DNA of 64,000 bases, taken from contig CM077831.1 in assembly GCA_039720395.1 (NCBI GenBank), forward strand, positions 34,879,067-34,943,066. The letters run 5' to 3'. The DNA comes from Liquidambar formosana. Lineage: Eukaryota; Streptophyta; Magnoliopsida; Saxifragales; Altingiaceae. The position numbers and the translations under genes are program-made. The notes under the pieces are model-generated. The model saw only the letters and a program-made list of their open reading frames with translations. It searched no databases and was not told the origin of the DNA. This document shows, in pieces, positions 25,207 to 37,450 of this stretch (the stretch's first letter is position 1; each line of letters begins with the position of its first letter).

Positions 25207-27725
25207 ATGGCTGGCGTTGTTCCTGAGATTGATATGCAAGACTTCCCTGGGCAGTCTCGGAAACTGGTTGAAGCATGTGAGGAATGGGGGTGTTTCAGGA
25301 TTGTCAACCACAAGGTCCCTCTGACATTGATGTCGGAGATGAAGTCGGTCGTCCGATCTCTCCTTGACCTTCCGATGGAAATCAAACGACGAAACGCCGA
25401 CGTAATTTCCGGCAGTGGGTACGTGGCACCTAGCAAGGTCAATCCTCTTTACGAGGCATTGGGTCTCTATGACATGGGCTCGTCTGAAGCTGTGGATGCT
25501 TTTTGTACTCAATTGGATGCATCTCCTCACCAAAGGTGCTCTCTCTCTATATATATAATCGCATTTATTGTTGGGAATTTTATTTACCATTAACATCAAG
25601 CTCAGTAATTCCATTTTCTGGTTGAGAATTGGGGTTTCCATGCACAAATGGAGAAAATTCTACTCCTTGGAGTTGTGGCTTCACATCACTATTGACTAGG
25701 ACTCCTATATGGTCCCCCACATAGTAAATCTAATAGAATTTTTGAGGTGTTGTTCCCAAATTCTTTTCACTTGTTCAATAAACTCTAATCAAACTAAATT
25801 TTTGAATATTCGATGTTAAAGTGAAACCCATCACACTCCTTAGCGAAAAGAAAAGAAAAGAAGATACCCATCACACTAGATAGAAGGCCTCAATTCCTTT
25901 TGAAGCTTTACTTTATCAAAAAATTCATTTTGAAGCTTAAATGGCATATAGTACTGGGTGCCACTATTTCTACTACTAATTATGTTATATTTACCAATTG
26001 ATCACTTCTTTCTACACGGATCGCATCACTACACGTTATTGTTACTTTGTTCAAATTCATATTCAAACAAGATGCTTCATTAGGTAATATAAAATTTGAG
26101 TGGAAAAAAATATATACATTTAGAAAAGTTGCTTCTTTATTATGTTTTGATGATTTCACCTGAGAATTTTGGATGATTAGTTTGTGAATTTAGTCAAATT
26201 TTACCCTTATAATTAAGTCATCAATGAACTAATTAGAGGGGAGGCTACATTGCAAAAAGTGGCTAGCCATGAATGTTAGCCAAAGGTCACTCAATTACAA
26301 CATACATAAACAGGGTTGCCTATGATAGCTGGTGTCTGAGTTTCAGCTCATTAGATATGTTTTACTTCTGTGTCTTGCACCTATTTTAGATCATTATGTA
26401 TTTTGGGAATATCCTCTAATTCTCCTTCTGACTGACATGGAAGTATAACAATGTCTGCCCTAAATTTCTTGAGATTGCATATGGAAATAGAGAATTAATG
26501 ATTATCCCTTCACCATCGGCATTCGTCATCATCTTCTTCTTGATGCATAAGTCACAGGCAGTTGTGTTGGTGAACATGTTTTACCTTTCGAACTTCTATC
26601 TTTTGATAGAATGTCATGTTCTTTAAAATAAATAAATATATTCCTTATCAAAAATAAAAATAAAAATAAAATAAACAAATATATTGGGTATGACAGAAAA
26701 CTCTTAATTCTTTCATATAATAGGACAAAAGTATACAGTAATGGGGTAGGAGCAAGGTGCTCTTACCACAAATCATTTACTGACTCTTAGGATCTGAATC
26801 CTATAACACCCTTTACATATCAAGGGAATTGAATGACAATTTTCCAAGAACAACTAGCACGGTGGGAGGGAATTCAGGAAGTTGGAGCAATATGCTCCTA
26901 ATCAGTCTCAAGCAAATTCACTTTAATATAGAAGTGTTTCATTGAAGTTGTTTCCATAAATATATTAGTTGATTCTTTTTCTGGGTTTTTTTTATTTTTA
27001 TTTTTATTTTTTTTAATGGAGAAATATATTTGTTGATTCTTCTTAAGTTTCAATTCTTGCTAGAGAGACAATCGATACGTATGCTCAAGCAATACATGAT
27101 CTTGCCATGGATATTGCACAGAAGTTGGCTAAAGGTATGGGGTTGGCAGGTGATTTGTTCAAGGGGTGGCCTTGCCAGTTCAGGATTAACAAATACAACT
27201 TCACCCAGGAAACTGTAGGCTCCCCTGGCGTCCAAGTGCACACTGACTCGGGATTTCTTACCATACTTCAAGATGATGAAAATGTCGGTGGTCTTGAAGT
27301 GATGGACAAGTCTGGTTCATTTTTAGCAGTTGATCCCTTGCCAGGAACCCTGCTTGTCAATCTTGGAGACATTGCAACTGTAAGAAAATATCATGATGTC
27401 ATTCGGTAATATTGGCCTTGTTAAGGTTCTGATTGTTAGTAGTTACTATGTTTTGATACATGTTTGTTACAATGTGAAGGCATGGAGCAATGGAAGGCTT
27501 TGCAATGTGAAGCATCGAGTCCAGTGCAAGGAAGCAACTGTACGTGTGTCAATTGCTACGTTTCTCTTAGGACCGAAAGAGGCAGTAGTAGCACCACCAG
27601 AACTCGTGGACTCTGAACACCCACGTCGATTTGTACCTTTCACTTATGAAGAATATAGAAAGCTCCGACAATCCACAAAATTGCACGCCGGTGAAGCTCT
27701 TGCACTCGTACACACAAACACTTGA
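25207..27725 (+). CDS. DAO: DAO-like 2-oxoglutarate/Fe(II) dioxygenase (auxin oxidation)
   Basis: Three exons: 25207-25535, 27064-27379, 27480-27725, with GT-AG introns of 1528 and 100 bp. Phases join cleanly to give 296 residues, the normal DAO length. The start MAGVVPEIDMQDFPGQ aligns with the family N-terminus. The iron ligands are visible as His169 and Asp171 (VQVHTDSGFLTIL) and His227 (NVKHRV); the 2-oxoglutarate-binding Arg237-x-Ser239 is in VRVSIATFLLGP. The family signatures ACEEWGCFRIVNH and WSNGRLCNVKHRVQCKEAT are present. Known for the family: DAO enzymes oxidise IAA or its amino-acid conjugates to oxIAA-type products in the cytoplasm, inactivating auxin. All catalytic residues are present, so the gene looks functional. 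Confidence 0.93.
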
Positions 27726-28016
27726 AAATGTGCAGAGCATTATGCTCTACATATCATGGTGCATGAAGATACAGTATGCCTTATATTCAGAAACAAATGA
27801 AAATGAAGGAATTCATTCATCTTAGACATTGTAGTCTTCATATCATGGTGCAGAAAGATAAACACTATGCCCTTTATTTCAGAAATAATGAAAATTAAAG
27901 AACCCATTCTAGATAGCCTGTGTAACATCACAAACGATCGATGATTGATGCATGCCCTGTGGAGTTTGATCACTGGAAATTTCTAATCAAAATTTTATGG
28001 GTTTTCTTTTTTGCAT

Positions 28017-28083
28017 TATTATTATTATTATTATTTGGTAACATAGATAAGAATTTCATTATTATTATTATTATTATTATTAT
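28017..28083. repeat. (ATT)n microsatellites downstream of DAO
   Basis: Two ATT runs (28017-28035 and 28058-28083) separated by a short AT-rich spacer, about 300 bp beyond the DAO stop codon. Confidence 0.85.
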
Positions 28084-28099
28084 TTAATTTTAAAACCTT

Positions 28100-29040
28100 T
28101 TTTTTAAGTCAATTATTTTTTATACGTATTTTTAATTTACAGCAATATCTCCTTTATATATTGGCTAGCACCATGTATTTTTTTTATAAATAAATAAATA
28201 AAATAGTAGGTTATTTTTGAAGACGGGTGTCTTTATGCTGCATGTACGTTGGTTTAATTATCCATCTACAATGACTTACTCCCTATACAAGGGTTTTCTT
28301 TAATGCCCGTACATTTGTACGGTCAAAATGCAGCATCTGTTGAAAACTTCAGTGACGACGGCGACACTGCTGGACGCTGTGGACACAGGAGTTTTTATTT
28401 TTATTTGTGATTGTGTTAATGAGGAAATCCGTCGAGCAAAATTTCTAATGAACGACAGCTTATGTATGAAGCCCCATCTGTGAGGTTTGCATGAGAAAAG
28501 AAATTTTAAAATCCCAACTAAATTTGGACGGTTGGATTTAGCTGTAGCCCTTACCCGACATGTGAATGTGGTAAAAATAAGCATAAGGTGATGATGTAAA
28601 ATGCCCAAAGCGTCCGTTCTGCTATGAGATCAATGGGGTGATGATTTAGTTTAGAACGGTTCGAGAGAGAAATCGTCAACCAACTTGCTAAGGGCAGTTT
28701 GCAAATTCTTCAATTCATTATCAAACCATTGGTCCTAACAACCGACGAATTAATTAATTTCTCTTGGCAACTTCAAACTAATGGTTTGGGCGGACGGATC
28801 GTGCCACGCCCTTCTACTCTCTGTGAGTATTGCTGTAGGACTACCCCTCTAAACATTCTATAAGATAGCTAAAATTTTCAAAATGCAATCTAATTGGAAG
28901 TTAAAATTGGCGAGTAGATTAATTTAGAAAGTCTGTTTTCTTTAAATTGGCCTGCAAATCTCATTTGCAAGCATGAAAAAAAAATTAAGCAAAAATTTGG
29001 AGGAGTAATTCCCCTTGAAATAAATCGATTATTTCGGAAT
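28100..29040. other. Intergenic, no gene recognised
   Basis: AT-rich sequence without a supported coding frame or RNA gene. Confidence 0.5.
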
Positions 29041-29185
29041 GGACAATATAAGTTATATTAGCACTTTGCATTGGGGATTGTACCTCATGCATTGGTCCTA
29101 TGTATCACGAAATCCACCAATGTACAATGTACAAAACCCAATGCAAATGCTGGTATAACTTATATTAGTATGTTCTTACTTGTCC
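29041..29185. mobile_element. Small MITE (family T), copy 1
   Basis: A foldback of about 145 bp. The left arm reads ATAAGTTATATTAGCAC then TTGCATTGGG; the right arm carries CCCAATGCAA then ATAACTTATATTAGTA. The outer ends are GGACAA / TTGTCC. A related copy lies at 42391-42538, and half-copies are near 30490-30560 and 31570-31630. Confidence 0.65.
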
Positions 29186-29844
29186 GCCATCCTATATAAA
29201 TATATTATTAAAGAAAGGTTAGATTGGTTTATTTGTGGTTTGACAAAGTTCAATTCGCAAACTAAACCGAATCGCCACATTTATTGCTCAAACCACCAAA
29301 ATTAATTCGCATATTCTCTCAAATTACTTGGATCGATGCAAAATAGAGCAAATTCGTTCAATTAAACAGATTGGACGGTTTTTTGCACATCCCCAATGGC
29401 CACCCTAATCCCACTTGTAAGGAGCTCTTTTATTTATTATTTTTTCAGTTATCTTAGATGAGTAATTTAAGAGAAGTGCTATATTATCAGATTTTTTGTG
29501 TTGATCTAATATATATTCAAATAAAAATATATTAAAATTTGGTCAAATTTTAAAAAGAGTTTCCATACAAAATTATCAAATGCGGTTGGACAAAGAGATT
29601 TTTCGGTAAATACAAGATATCGGTGGTTGGTTTGTTCACATGCGATGCTTGTGTCGCCACCATGTAGTAGGCTACATGGAAGACCGAAGTCTAGAAGATG
29701 AAGCATGGCGAGGTACTTAGATTCCTCGGGTTACCCGAATCCATGAGCCTCACATTTTCGAATCTTAAAATATGACCTTTACACCATGGAACTCTTGGTG
29801 TGGCCCCGTAGGTACTCGAAATTGAAGGACTTCTTGGTTTGATG

Positions 29845-30260
29845 TTCAACACCTGTGATAGTTTGAGAGTCCCTTCATTTAGTACATTAAGAATCAGGCG
29901 GGTATACCCGTGTGGGGTTGTCGGCCCACTTTTGCCTGAGAAATGTTGGATGCCCTTTAATTCGCTCATTCGCGACTAGAAGACAAACACGACAAATGAT
30001 GAAGTAATCCGATGGCTGGATATGAAGCCACATGCATCTGTTCTCTATATTATGTTTCATAGCGACGATAGCCCGACTATGGAGGAGAATCCACATTTGG
30101 CTTACGCGTTGGAAGAGTCGACCAGACCCGTCATCTGGGGCTTTCAATCTGGGTTGGATAACCCCAAATTTCCTGATCGACTGGGGAAGGATACTTCACA
30201 CATGAATTGAAGAATCGGGTGGGTGAAAGAGGATTGATCTTGTACCAAGGGGCACCAAAG
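29845..30260 (+). pseudogene. UDP-glycosyltransferase (UGT) fragment, broken
   Basis: The plus strand reads FNTCDSLRVPSF, then GVVGPLLPEK, a stop, then DEVIRWLDMKPHASVLYIMF, LEESTRPVIWGF, another stop, and RGLILYQGAPK-like sequence. These match, in order, the middle part of plant family-1 UGTs: the 'FNT-EE' region, the 'GPLLP' loop, the 'WLD-KPP-SVLYVSFGS' strand, the 'ALE-SG--FIWV' helix and the start of the PSPG box ('APQ'). The conserved FGS is changed to FHS. Both termini and the donor-binding PSPG box are missing, with at least two in-frame stops. Most UGT92-like in wording, but the subfamily is uncertain. Confidence 0.65.
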
Positions 30261-30655
30261 TTTTTTTATATTGGCTTACCTGTCAACCAAAGCGTTTTTG
30301 TGTAAGAATACATAATAGAACTGCCTACAACCTTTTTTCACAACCATGTTATAAATTTATAATATCCAGTTCATTGTTTGAAGTTAGGGAATTAAGAAGC
30401 ACTGCAACTATGGCACAATTATTTAACCCACCACCCCCTCTCTTTTGTAATTTTTTTAAGGGGAGTGGCAGAAGCAGAAGAATTCATAATGCATTAGGGA
30501 TTGTACTTGTATATTAGTCTAATATATCTCATAACTCACTAATGCATGAGGTACAGAGAGTAAGAGGTTTTGAGAAAGATACCCGCCTGTGACATGTGAA
30601 CGTCTAAATCAATTTTTCCATTTGATACCAAACTACTGTACATGTTAATTGACAC

Positions 30656-30660
<5 letters not shown>

Positions 30661-30692
<32 letters not shown>
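30661..30692. repeat. (GA)n microsatellite
   Basis: A GA run of about 32 bp. Confidence 0.9.
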
Positions 30693-30695
<3 letters not shown>

Positions 30696-31003
30696 AGGAT
30701 GATATTAGAGGGGACGTATGAGATGATTAGAGTAATAAGGAAGGCATCGATGAAGAGCAAAGTGAAAGCGAAAGCAAAAGCAAAGATTACTTCTTTTGCA
30801 AAATGTAGAACCCTCTGACCTCTAATGAGGGTTTCACCTAGTTTGTTGATTGGACTGCCATAGCTTCGTTCTTGGAAAGTCTCAGTTTGCGAGGTCAAAG
30901 AGGCCTTGAAGCAAGAAAACGATGAGAGTATTACACCCACTTCGTTACCTGACACATGCATATTAAAAAAGGGCAAAAAAAAAGAAGAAAAGAAATTAAA
31001 TTG

Positions 31004-31138
31004 AACGCGCAGTTATCAATAGCGCTTTCAGTTTTTGGTTTATTTAACAGAAAGCGCTTTTATTAATAGCACTTTCAATTTTTTAAAAACTGCAAGCGTG
31101 GTTATTAAAAGCGTTTTAAAGTAATAGCGCTTTCAAAC
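31004..31138. repeat. Array of GCGCTTTC/GAAAGCG repeats (S2)
   Basis: About four units with AATAGCGCTTTCA, GAAAGCGCTTTTATTAATAG and AAGCGTGGTTATTAAAAGCG. This is the same family as the arrays at 21571-21838 and 60971-61178. Confidence 0.65.
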
Positions 31139-31144
31139 AGTTTT

Positions 31145-32990
31145 TGGCAAATTTGGTGATGTAGCTACTTTTCCTCTTTCCCTTGGGCCAAGAGAACGAC
31201 GTCGTCCCGTTTGTGTGATCAGTCCGCTCTAGGGTTTTGTTCGGCGCGCTCATCGTTCCTGCCCTAATTTGATGCTTGATGCGCTCAATGTTTGATCTTC
31301 CAAGTTCCAACAATGAGATTCATCAGTTTGAGAAGAGGCCGCCGGCGGCTTGCATGAACGCCAAGCAGTTTCCTCGCCCGCCCATTCTGCGCTGAGGAAT
31401 GCTAATCACAGTCGCTGACGGTCCCTTCTGCAGTTTTTCCGTTTTGAAGAATGAGGCTCCATCAGAGATATGGGATGTTTCTAATGGCGGTTGCCCCACT
31501 CTGAAAGATGATCTCACGCAGATCATCAGCCGATCATCTCACAATCAACAACACTTTCTCTCTCTTATAATGCACGGGTACAAATCCCAATGCATGATGC
31601 TAATATGACTTATATCAGCACGTCCTTATCTGATCATCATCCTATATATATTGTGTTGCACATCCAAAACTCTACTTGTGACTCGTATTTTGTAAAACCA
31701 ACCGATTATGCATGCCAAAAATCAAGTTTGATCTGAGACTAAGAGCTGTGTGTACATGAGGCTGTGATGATATATGTTTGTATACAAATCAGGCATGAAA
31801 GCAATACCCATTTCATGGCGGGGCAACTCTGAAGGTCTGTGAGAGATTGGGTTTGTGCTTTCTATCCCTTCTTCTCTCCACAGGCAACTGCTGTTGCAGC
31901 CATGGTGGTCACCTTTTTCTTGCCTGATAAATGGCAAATCTGAGCCTCTAATTAAAACATAAATAAATAAAATCTTCCAACAGTGGTTTCAGCTGGGTTT
32001 TCATGGTCTCTTCTCTCTCTATTTTACTATTTCCCACTCTCATGATTTTATTTCCCAAAACCCTAACCCAAGGCTAGTTTTTGCAAATTTTGTGATAACG
32101 GAGGCTTGCTTATTGTCTTCATTATAAATTCTGCAGTTGTCAAGTTTCATGCAAAAGTTGAAGGTAAGTTGAATTTATTGCTCTCTCTATCTCTCTATGT
32201 CTGTTGAATTTGTTGATTTTTTTCTTCTGCTTTCCGAAGTTGATTGAAGATTGAATCATAGCTTTGTTTTGTATATCTTGTTGAATGTTGAACTTGTTAA
32301 ATGTGGAGCTTGCATTGTTAATGGATGCAAGCTGTTTGACGAAAAACCTCAATGAAATCTTATGTGAAGACCCAATAAATTGCATCTGGGATTGATTCGT
32401 ATGTGTATATATATATATATATATTTTTTTTTTTTTTCTGGATTTACATGTTCTGGTGTGCCATTCGTGCTTTGTAGCTGACTTTTCAAGCTTGCTAATT
32501 TGGTCCTTATGCCTTTCAATTGATATACAAACATGGCCATTTACTGCCTTTGCTTCTAACATCTTCCATAAACAAGTATTGGCTGCCCTTCTCTTAAATT
32601 ATTGACAAAACAACGGTTCATTTGAGCAATTTTGGCAGAATCAAATATAAAACATTGTGCCCAATAATGGTATTACTTAACTCTTGCATTATAAATTTTT
32701 TACACAAATTCAAGCTAATATATATTGATTTGCCCCAGTGTCATATACTGCTATTATTAAGTTGTGGGTTTTCTTAAATTTGGTGGTGTGTCTTACACGT
32801 TGGTGGTTTCAAGATGTTATAACTTATAAGTAACTTCTCCTTGTTACTTTTACTATACATTGAACTACACTGATCTCACCTTAAGCTAAAAGCCATTATG
32901 CAAACTAAACATTTACACACCATTATCCCTCCATCAACACTTACTTTTCCCACAAGTCCTTTTTATTGAGCTAACATTTCTACTCATACC
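31145..32990. other. Intergenic, no intact gene; possible PPR relic at 32284-32357
   Basis: At 32284-32357 the plus strand reads LVKCGACIVNGCKLFDEKPQ before a stop. It resembles one pentatricopeptide-repeat motif (KCG...A.KLFDEMP) but is too short to call. A TA run with a T tract lies at 32406-32438. Nothing else was recognised. Confidence 0.35.
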
Positions 32991-33019
32991 TAATCACATA
33001 TGGTAATCTTTTTCTTCTT

Positions 33020-33961
33020 CTACCTTTCCACATCAATCGGCACTGCTGCAAAGGCTTTTCCCATATGCATATGAATTTTCAACTCGTCAAGCTTGCTTTT
33101 CTTGTGGGACTCCACATCTTCAAGTTCTTCTAGCTCTTCTTCTTTTCTTAGTGGCCTATACTTGACATTTCTGTTGTATATTCTTAGTAGGAACAAATAA
33201 AAGGACACTGCAAAAATAGTTGTTCCAATCAAGTACCAACTAAATTGAATGTTTACAAGTGATTTAGCTCGATGGAGAGCAGCTTCGCCCATGCATCTGA
33301 CCACATAATGTCCTTCTTCTAAGTGCATGAAGCAACCTTTAAAGATCAGCTTTGGAGTCCAAAGCATGAAGCCCATGACTATAAGCCAAACTCCTTGGAA
33401 TAATATACTAAGTGACCTAATATAACTCACTAAAAAGCTCTTAGGGAGACCAATTCCCATAAGGATTGTGGTGAGAGTGACAAGAATGACTATTTGTAGA
33501 AGCAAGTGGAATTCACCTTCAACGTTCATGTGGTCAGTTGAATGGAGGTGGAAGAGGAGGAGTTCTTGGCCAAAGGCCATCGCTCCAAGCAATTGAGTTA
33601 GACCATATTGAGATTTTGGTCCAATTCGGTCAAGGACAATAGCAAAAGCCGCATAAACTATGAAAGTCATTGCCATGGAAGAGTGCTCAATGTTATGAAG
33701 ATGGTTTGAAGGGATGGTTCCATCGGGATCGAATGGTTGGTGTCGTTCCGGGCTGATGAAGAGCTCCATTGCTATGGAGAGAGAGGACCCACCCATGATC
33801 AAGAATAGTTCTAAGTACCTTAGTTTTGAGGTGGGGAACCATGGGAGAGATTTGTAGTGGTTTGGGTGAAGGGCATGGAGTTTTATTTGGTTGAAGAGAT
33901 GCCATAAACCAATGATAAAGAAGCCAAAGCCTGGTGCAACATGCCCCACCAAAGAGCCCAT
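33020..33961 (-). CDS. DUF716 (TMEM45-like) membrane protein, copy 2
   Basis: Intronless, 313 residues, starting MGSLVGHVAPGFGFFIIG. It is colinear with the copy at 15795-16748 along its whole length and shares the SNHLHN-EHSS, FHLHSTDHM and HLEEGHYVVRC motifs and the seven hydrophobic segments. The acidic tail is a few residues shorter and ends AVPIDVER. It lies on the same strand as copy 1, 16 kb away, with the DAO gene between them. The frame is intact and looks functional. Its role is unknown beyond membership of this plant membrane-protein family. Confidence 0.92.
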   Translation of the reverse strand: MGSLVGHVAPGFGFFIIGLWHLFNQIKLHALHPNHYKSLPWFPTSKLRYLELFLIMGGSSLSIAMELFISPERHQPFDPDGTIPSNHLHNIEHSSMAMTFIVYAAFAIVLDRIGPKSQYGLTQLLGAMAFGQELLLFHLHSTDHMNVEGEFHLLLQIVILVTLTTILMGIGLPKSFLVSYIRSLSILFQGVWLIVMGFMLWTPKLIFKGCFMHLEEGHYVVRCMGEAALHRAKSLVNIQFSWYLIGTTIFAVSFYLFLLRIYNRNVKYRPLRKEEELEELEDVESHKKSKLDELKIHMHMGKAFAAVPIDVER

Positions 33962-35174
33962 GTTTTTGTGACAAATTTTATTGTGCTTGGTTGTTTTGTC
34001 CTTGGAGAAAGGGAGAAGAGGGTTGTTAACTTAGAGAGAGAAAGAGAGAGTGTGTGTGGATGAGGCGAACTAGGTGGAAGGAGAAGGGGGATTTAAAAAG
34101 GGGTTGAGGTATGAAATTCTAAGAGGTGTAGAGGCTTGTATTTTGGGGGGTATGTTGAAATTTGAACATTGAGGGAGGTGGCTTGGGGAATGAGATTAAC
34201 TACAGTAATCAATGATTCCTTAGCAATGAGGTGAGGCTGGAGCCTGTTTTCCAGAAAGAAGACTTATTATCTCTACTAATCTATATTTGGTTGATGACTA
34301 AATTACCCTTTCTAGTTAGTCCCTTTTTTAGATTTATGCTTTTTAAGTCATAAATTGAAAGCTAAGGTTTTTCCATGCGATATGTTATTTATGAATGTTA
34401 GGCATTTTAGGCAATTGGATAAATTAAAATAAATGCAAAGGATGAGTATTGCTTGTCAAATATTAGTTAAATGTAAAGAAACTTCAATATTTTATAATAC
34501 TGTAATCTCACTTTTATTAAGTAATTGTTTAAATTATCATTTTCTGCCGTGAAACCAAAAAAGTATGAACCGTTCTATTTATGAAGAAGCCTTCTTGTGG
34601 TTTATCTTAGTGACTTATCACACTAACTTGAGATCAAATTTAACTTAAATAAAGAGGGAATATATGTGAAAAGAAAATTAATGAAGTGCAACTACCTCTT
34701 ATGTTCCCTGAATGATGATTGGTCTCACTTGACCTTTTGGCCTCAATGTTCTAACCTACTCGCTTTTTCTTTTCTTTCTTATAATTTTACTTAGTATAGA
34801 AATGAAATATTTTACAGAGACTCGAACTAATGACCTTTCACGTACAGGAACAAAACTACCTACAGCTCATTAGACCTCAATTCAGTTGCTCTGTTATATA
34901 CTTTCTTTTTCCCTTGTATAGAAAATAATTAAGGATATTTATTTGTTTGTCTATGGGCATTTTAGTCTCTTGCTGCAAGAATGACAGTTTTGTTTTGTTA
35001 TCCACATGGAAAGGGCATTTTCATCATCTCAAGCCTACTGTGGCGGTGAGGGCATTAGGAATGGACCAGTAAAACTGGCTTTGTGTTTCTTCTATATGTT
35101 GTCTTTTTGTCATTTATCATTATTAAAGAAAATAAATAATTAATACTAATTTCTTATGTCCTTTTAAAATGAAT

Positions 35175-35350
35175 TGCTAGAGTCAGCTTCTCAGCAATTT
35201 CTCAATCTACTATTTTTTATTGTTTGCATTCACATAATTTCACATTTGCTTCTCCTTACAGGATACGTTCTCAAATAATGGCCTCCTTATATGATTTGTT
35301 GTGCCGTGGAGACATTAATTACATGACATGTTACTAAAATAGTGACATTC
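35175..35350 (-). repeat. Upstream repeat R3 of the DUF716 genes
   Basis: Carries GTCAGCTTCTCAGCAATTTC, CACATTTGCTTCTCCTTAC, ATACGTTCTCAAATAATGG and GACATTAATTACATGACA. It is homologous to R1/R2 upstream of copy 1. Confidence 0.75.
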
Positions 35351-35419
35351 GAAGAATTGTCCTGAGGGTTTTTTTTTTTTTAATATGTAAATTATTAATA
35401 TTATTATTTCTTAAATTAA

Positions 35420-35590
35420 AGTTAGCTTCTCAGCAATTTCTCAATTTTACTATTCATAATCATTTCCATTTACATAATTCGCATTTGCTTCTCCTTGCAC
35501 GATACGTTCTCAAATAATGGCCTGCTTTTATGATTTGTTGTGACGTGGATTAATTACATGGCACGTTACTGAAATTGTAACATGCGAGGA
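35420..35590 (-). repeat. Upstream repeat R4, tandem duplicate of R3
   Basis: The same series as R3 follows about 240 bp later with few changes: GTTAGCTTCTCAGCAATTTC, ATACGTTCTCAAATAATGG, GATTTGTTGTGACGTGGATT. Confidence 0.75.
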
Positions 35591-35818
35591 TATTTTTTAG
35601 GGTGTTTAAAGTAATTGCTTCCATTTTTATCTTTTTGGTTCTATTTTCTTTAATAAATTTGTTGCTTGTTGCTGATCAAAAAAAATTATCACTTCCATTT
35701 TTATGCTATGACTCCAAACTACTTGACACACCATTCAGTCACCAAGCCACTACCACCTCCTTGCACAACACAACCCATAGTTTACAAGTATCTTGGTCAC
35801 CTCTATGGGACCACTTCT

Positions 35819-36200
35819 TTTAGATTAATGCAGATGTTGTTGCTTCAATGGGCAAAACCTGGACGTTATTAGGGTTCTTGAGGGCCAATTTAGTGCATGC
35901 CTCTCTATATACTTTGGTTTGCATTCAAATGGGCTCGCGCAACTTTTGGCTATTAGGGAGGGTATTCTCTGTGTTTTATGTTTGAATATCATCCCTCTTC
36001 CTGTTAAAACTGATTCTTTGGTTTGTTTGTGCAGGAGACTGCACAGGAAGAGCAGCCATCATCCTTTCCGTCTCAACTACCTCTGCGGCTGGCTTCCATG
36101 CTGTATATCTCTGTTTTCCCAACAGAGAAGGGAATAGAGTAATTCATCTTCTTGCCAAATATACTGCCACTGTACCTTCTCTGCATGTATACCTTTTGTA
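35819..36200 (+). pseudogene. RNase H-like domain relic, copy 1
   Basis: Frameshifted plus-strand frames give LNAD, then HSNGLAQLLAIREGILC and, further on, NREGNRVIHLLAKYTATVPS. These match the non-LTR-retroelement-type RNase H domain of plants ('N--AE--AL--GL' helix and C-terminal 'vpRe-N--ADlLA'). Several frame changes are needed. A second copy lies at 43059-43440. Confidence 0.6.
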
Positions 36201-36749
36201 CCTTGCTCCACAGTTTTTGTTACCTTCCCTATCCTCAATGTTATGTATAATTAGTTTTAATAAATTAGTACTTATATATGCGTCTAATCTTCTAATTTAT
36301 TCATATTTAATTGAGTTAGTCAGGTTTTCTGACCTCATCGGAACAGGTTTTGGATACTTGGATTATGGGTAAACATGGGATGCATAGTTAAACCTAACTC
36401 GAATTCGGGATGGGATTATCTTAATCAGGTCCAGATCGGATTGCAGGTGCCTATTCCAAGACCATCCTGTTGTCATCCCCGATAATAGCCACCCTAATCA
36501 CACAAAAGCAGAAGAAAAAAAGCTGTTAAAATTTTAGAACTGGCCCAGACTTTCGTTTCATTATTGCAACGTAGTCCTTGAATGTGAATGTGTTCCTTCA
36601 ACTAGTGCATGAAATCATTGGACGGTATATAACCATTATATGCTTGTTATTCTGGACTGCATCTACTAGGTTATGTTTACTTATCTTATAATGCTTTAAT
36701 TAACCTTCCAGTTTTATATATGTTATGTTATTCTTTGGGAAAATACTTA

Positions 36750-37068
36750 GGCTGCGTTTGGTTTGAGGAATGGAATGGAATGGGAGTGGGAATGGAATGA
36801 GAATGGGCATTCCATCCCAATGTTTGGTAAAGGGTGAGAATGAAATGAAAAAACATAAAGACTTATTTTTAATGATTTTTTACTTCTTGAAATGTGAGAA
36901 TAGCTATTCCTTTTGGTTTTGGGAAAGAATGACTATTCACTCATTAGAGGGAATAGACCCCACAAGAGAATAGCCATTCCATTCTCTTGTACATTCAAAC
37001 TCATTTTTTCTTTTAGAATGGAATCACGATTCTATTTTCTCTCTCATTTCCTCGTAACAAACATAGCC
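36750..37068. mobile_element. Tourist-like MITE in unit A1
   Basis: The ends GGCTGCGTTTGGTTTGAGG and (reverse strand) GGCTATGTTTGTTACGAGG are inverted. The flanks are TTA (left) and TAA (right), compatible with a mutated PIF/Harbinger duplication. The interior is rich in GGAATG/CATTCC. Unit A2 carries a 3'-truncated copy from 43996 to about 44190. Confidence 0.7.
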
Positions 37069-37450
37069 TAAAGGGTCATTATTGGAGGAGGAGATGCAGA
37101 TCCATAAATACGAAAACATGTGAACACGTGGATAGGCAAATACGAACACGCATCTATAATAATCATATAAACACATATCCATAATAATCATACAAACTAT
37201 GAGAAATGCCATTTTATGATCAATTCTCGTCCATTTTTTTTGTGTTGTGTTGCTTTAAGGTCTGGGCCAACCATTGTATGTGAGAGTCCATCATAAGAGT
37301 AATGGTTGGATGGGATTTGAGTGTAACCACGTGTCTCAAACTAATTGGCTCAAATCAGGAAAGGTCACAAGGAAGATAGAAGTTCTAGACATGACAGGTG
37401 CTCAACTTCACAAAATCTCGAGCCTACAAGATAACCATCATTAATTTTTA

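Noticed and set aside
24907..25647. A 246-codon frame on the minus strand over DAO exon 1
   Set aside because: Shadow of the DAO coding exon and leader; no known motif, and DAO on the other strand explains the coding signal.
29041..29185. Possible microRNA precursor (foldback)
   Set aside because: It recurs at 42391-42538 with half-copies nearby, so a MITE family is the simpler explanation.
32284..32357. PPR-like motif
   Set aside because: A single degenerate repeat of about 20 residues is too short to call a gene or pseudogene with confidence.
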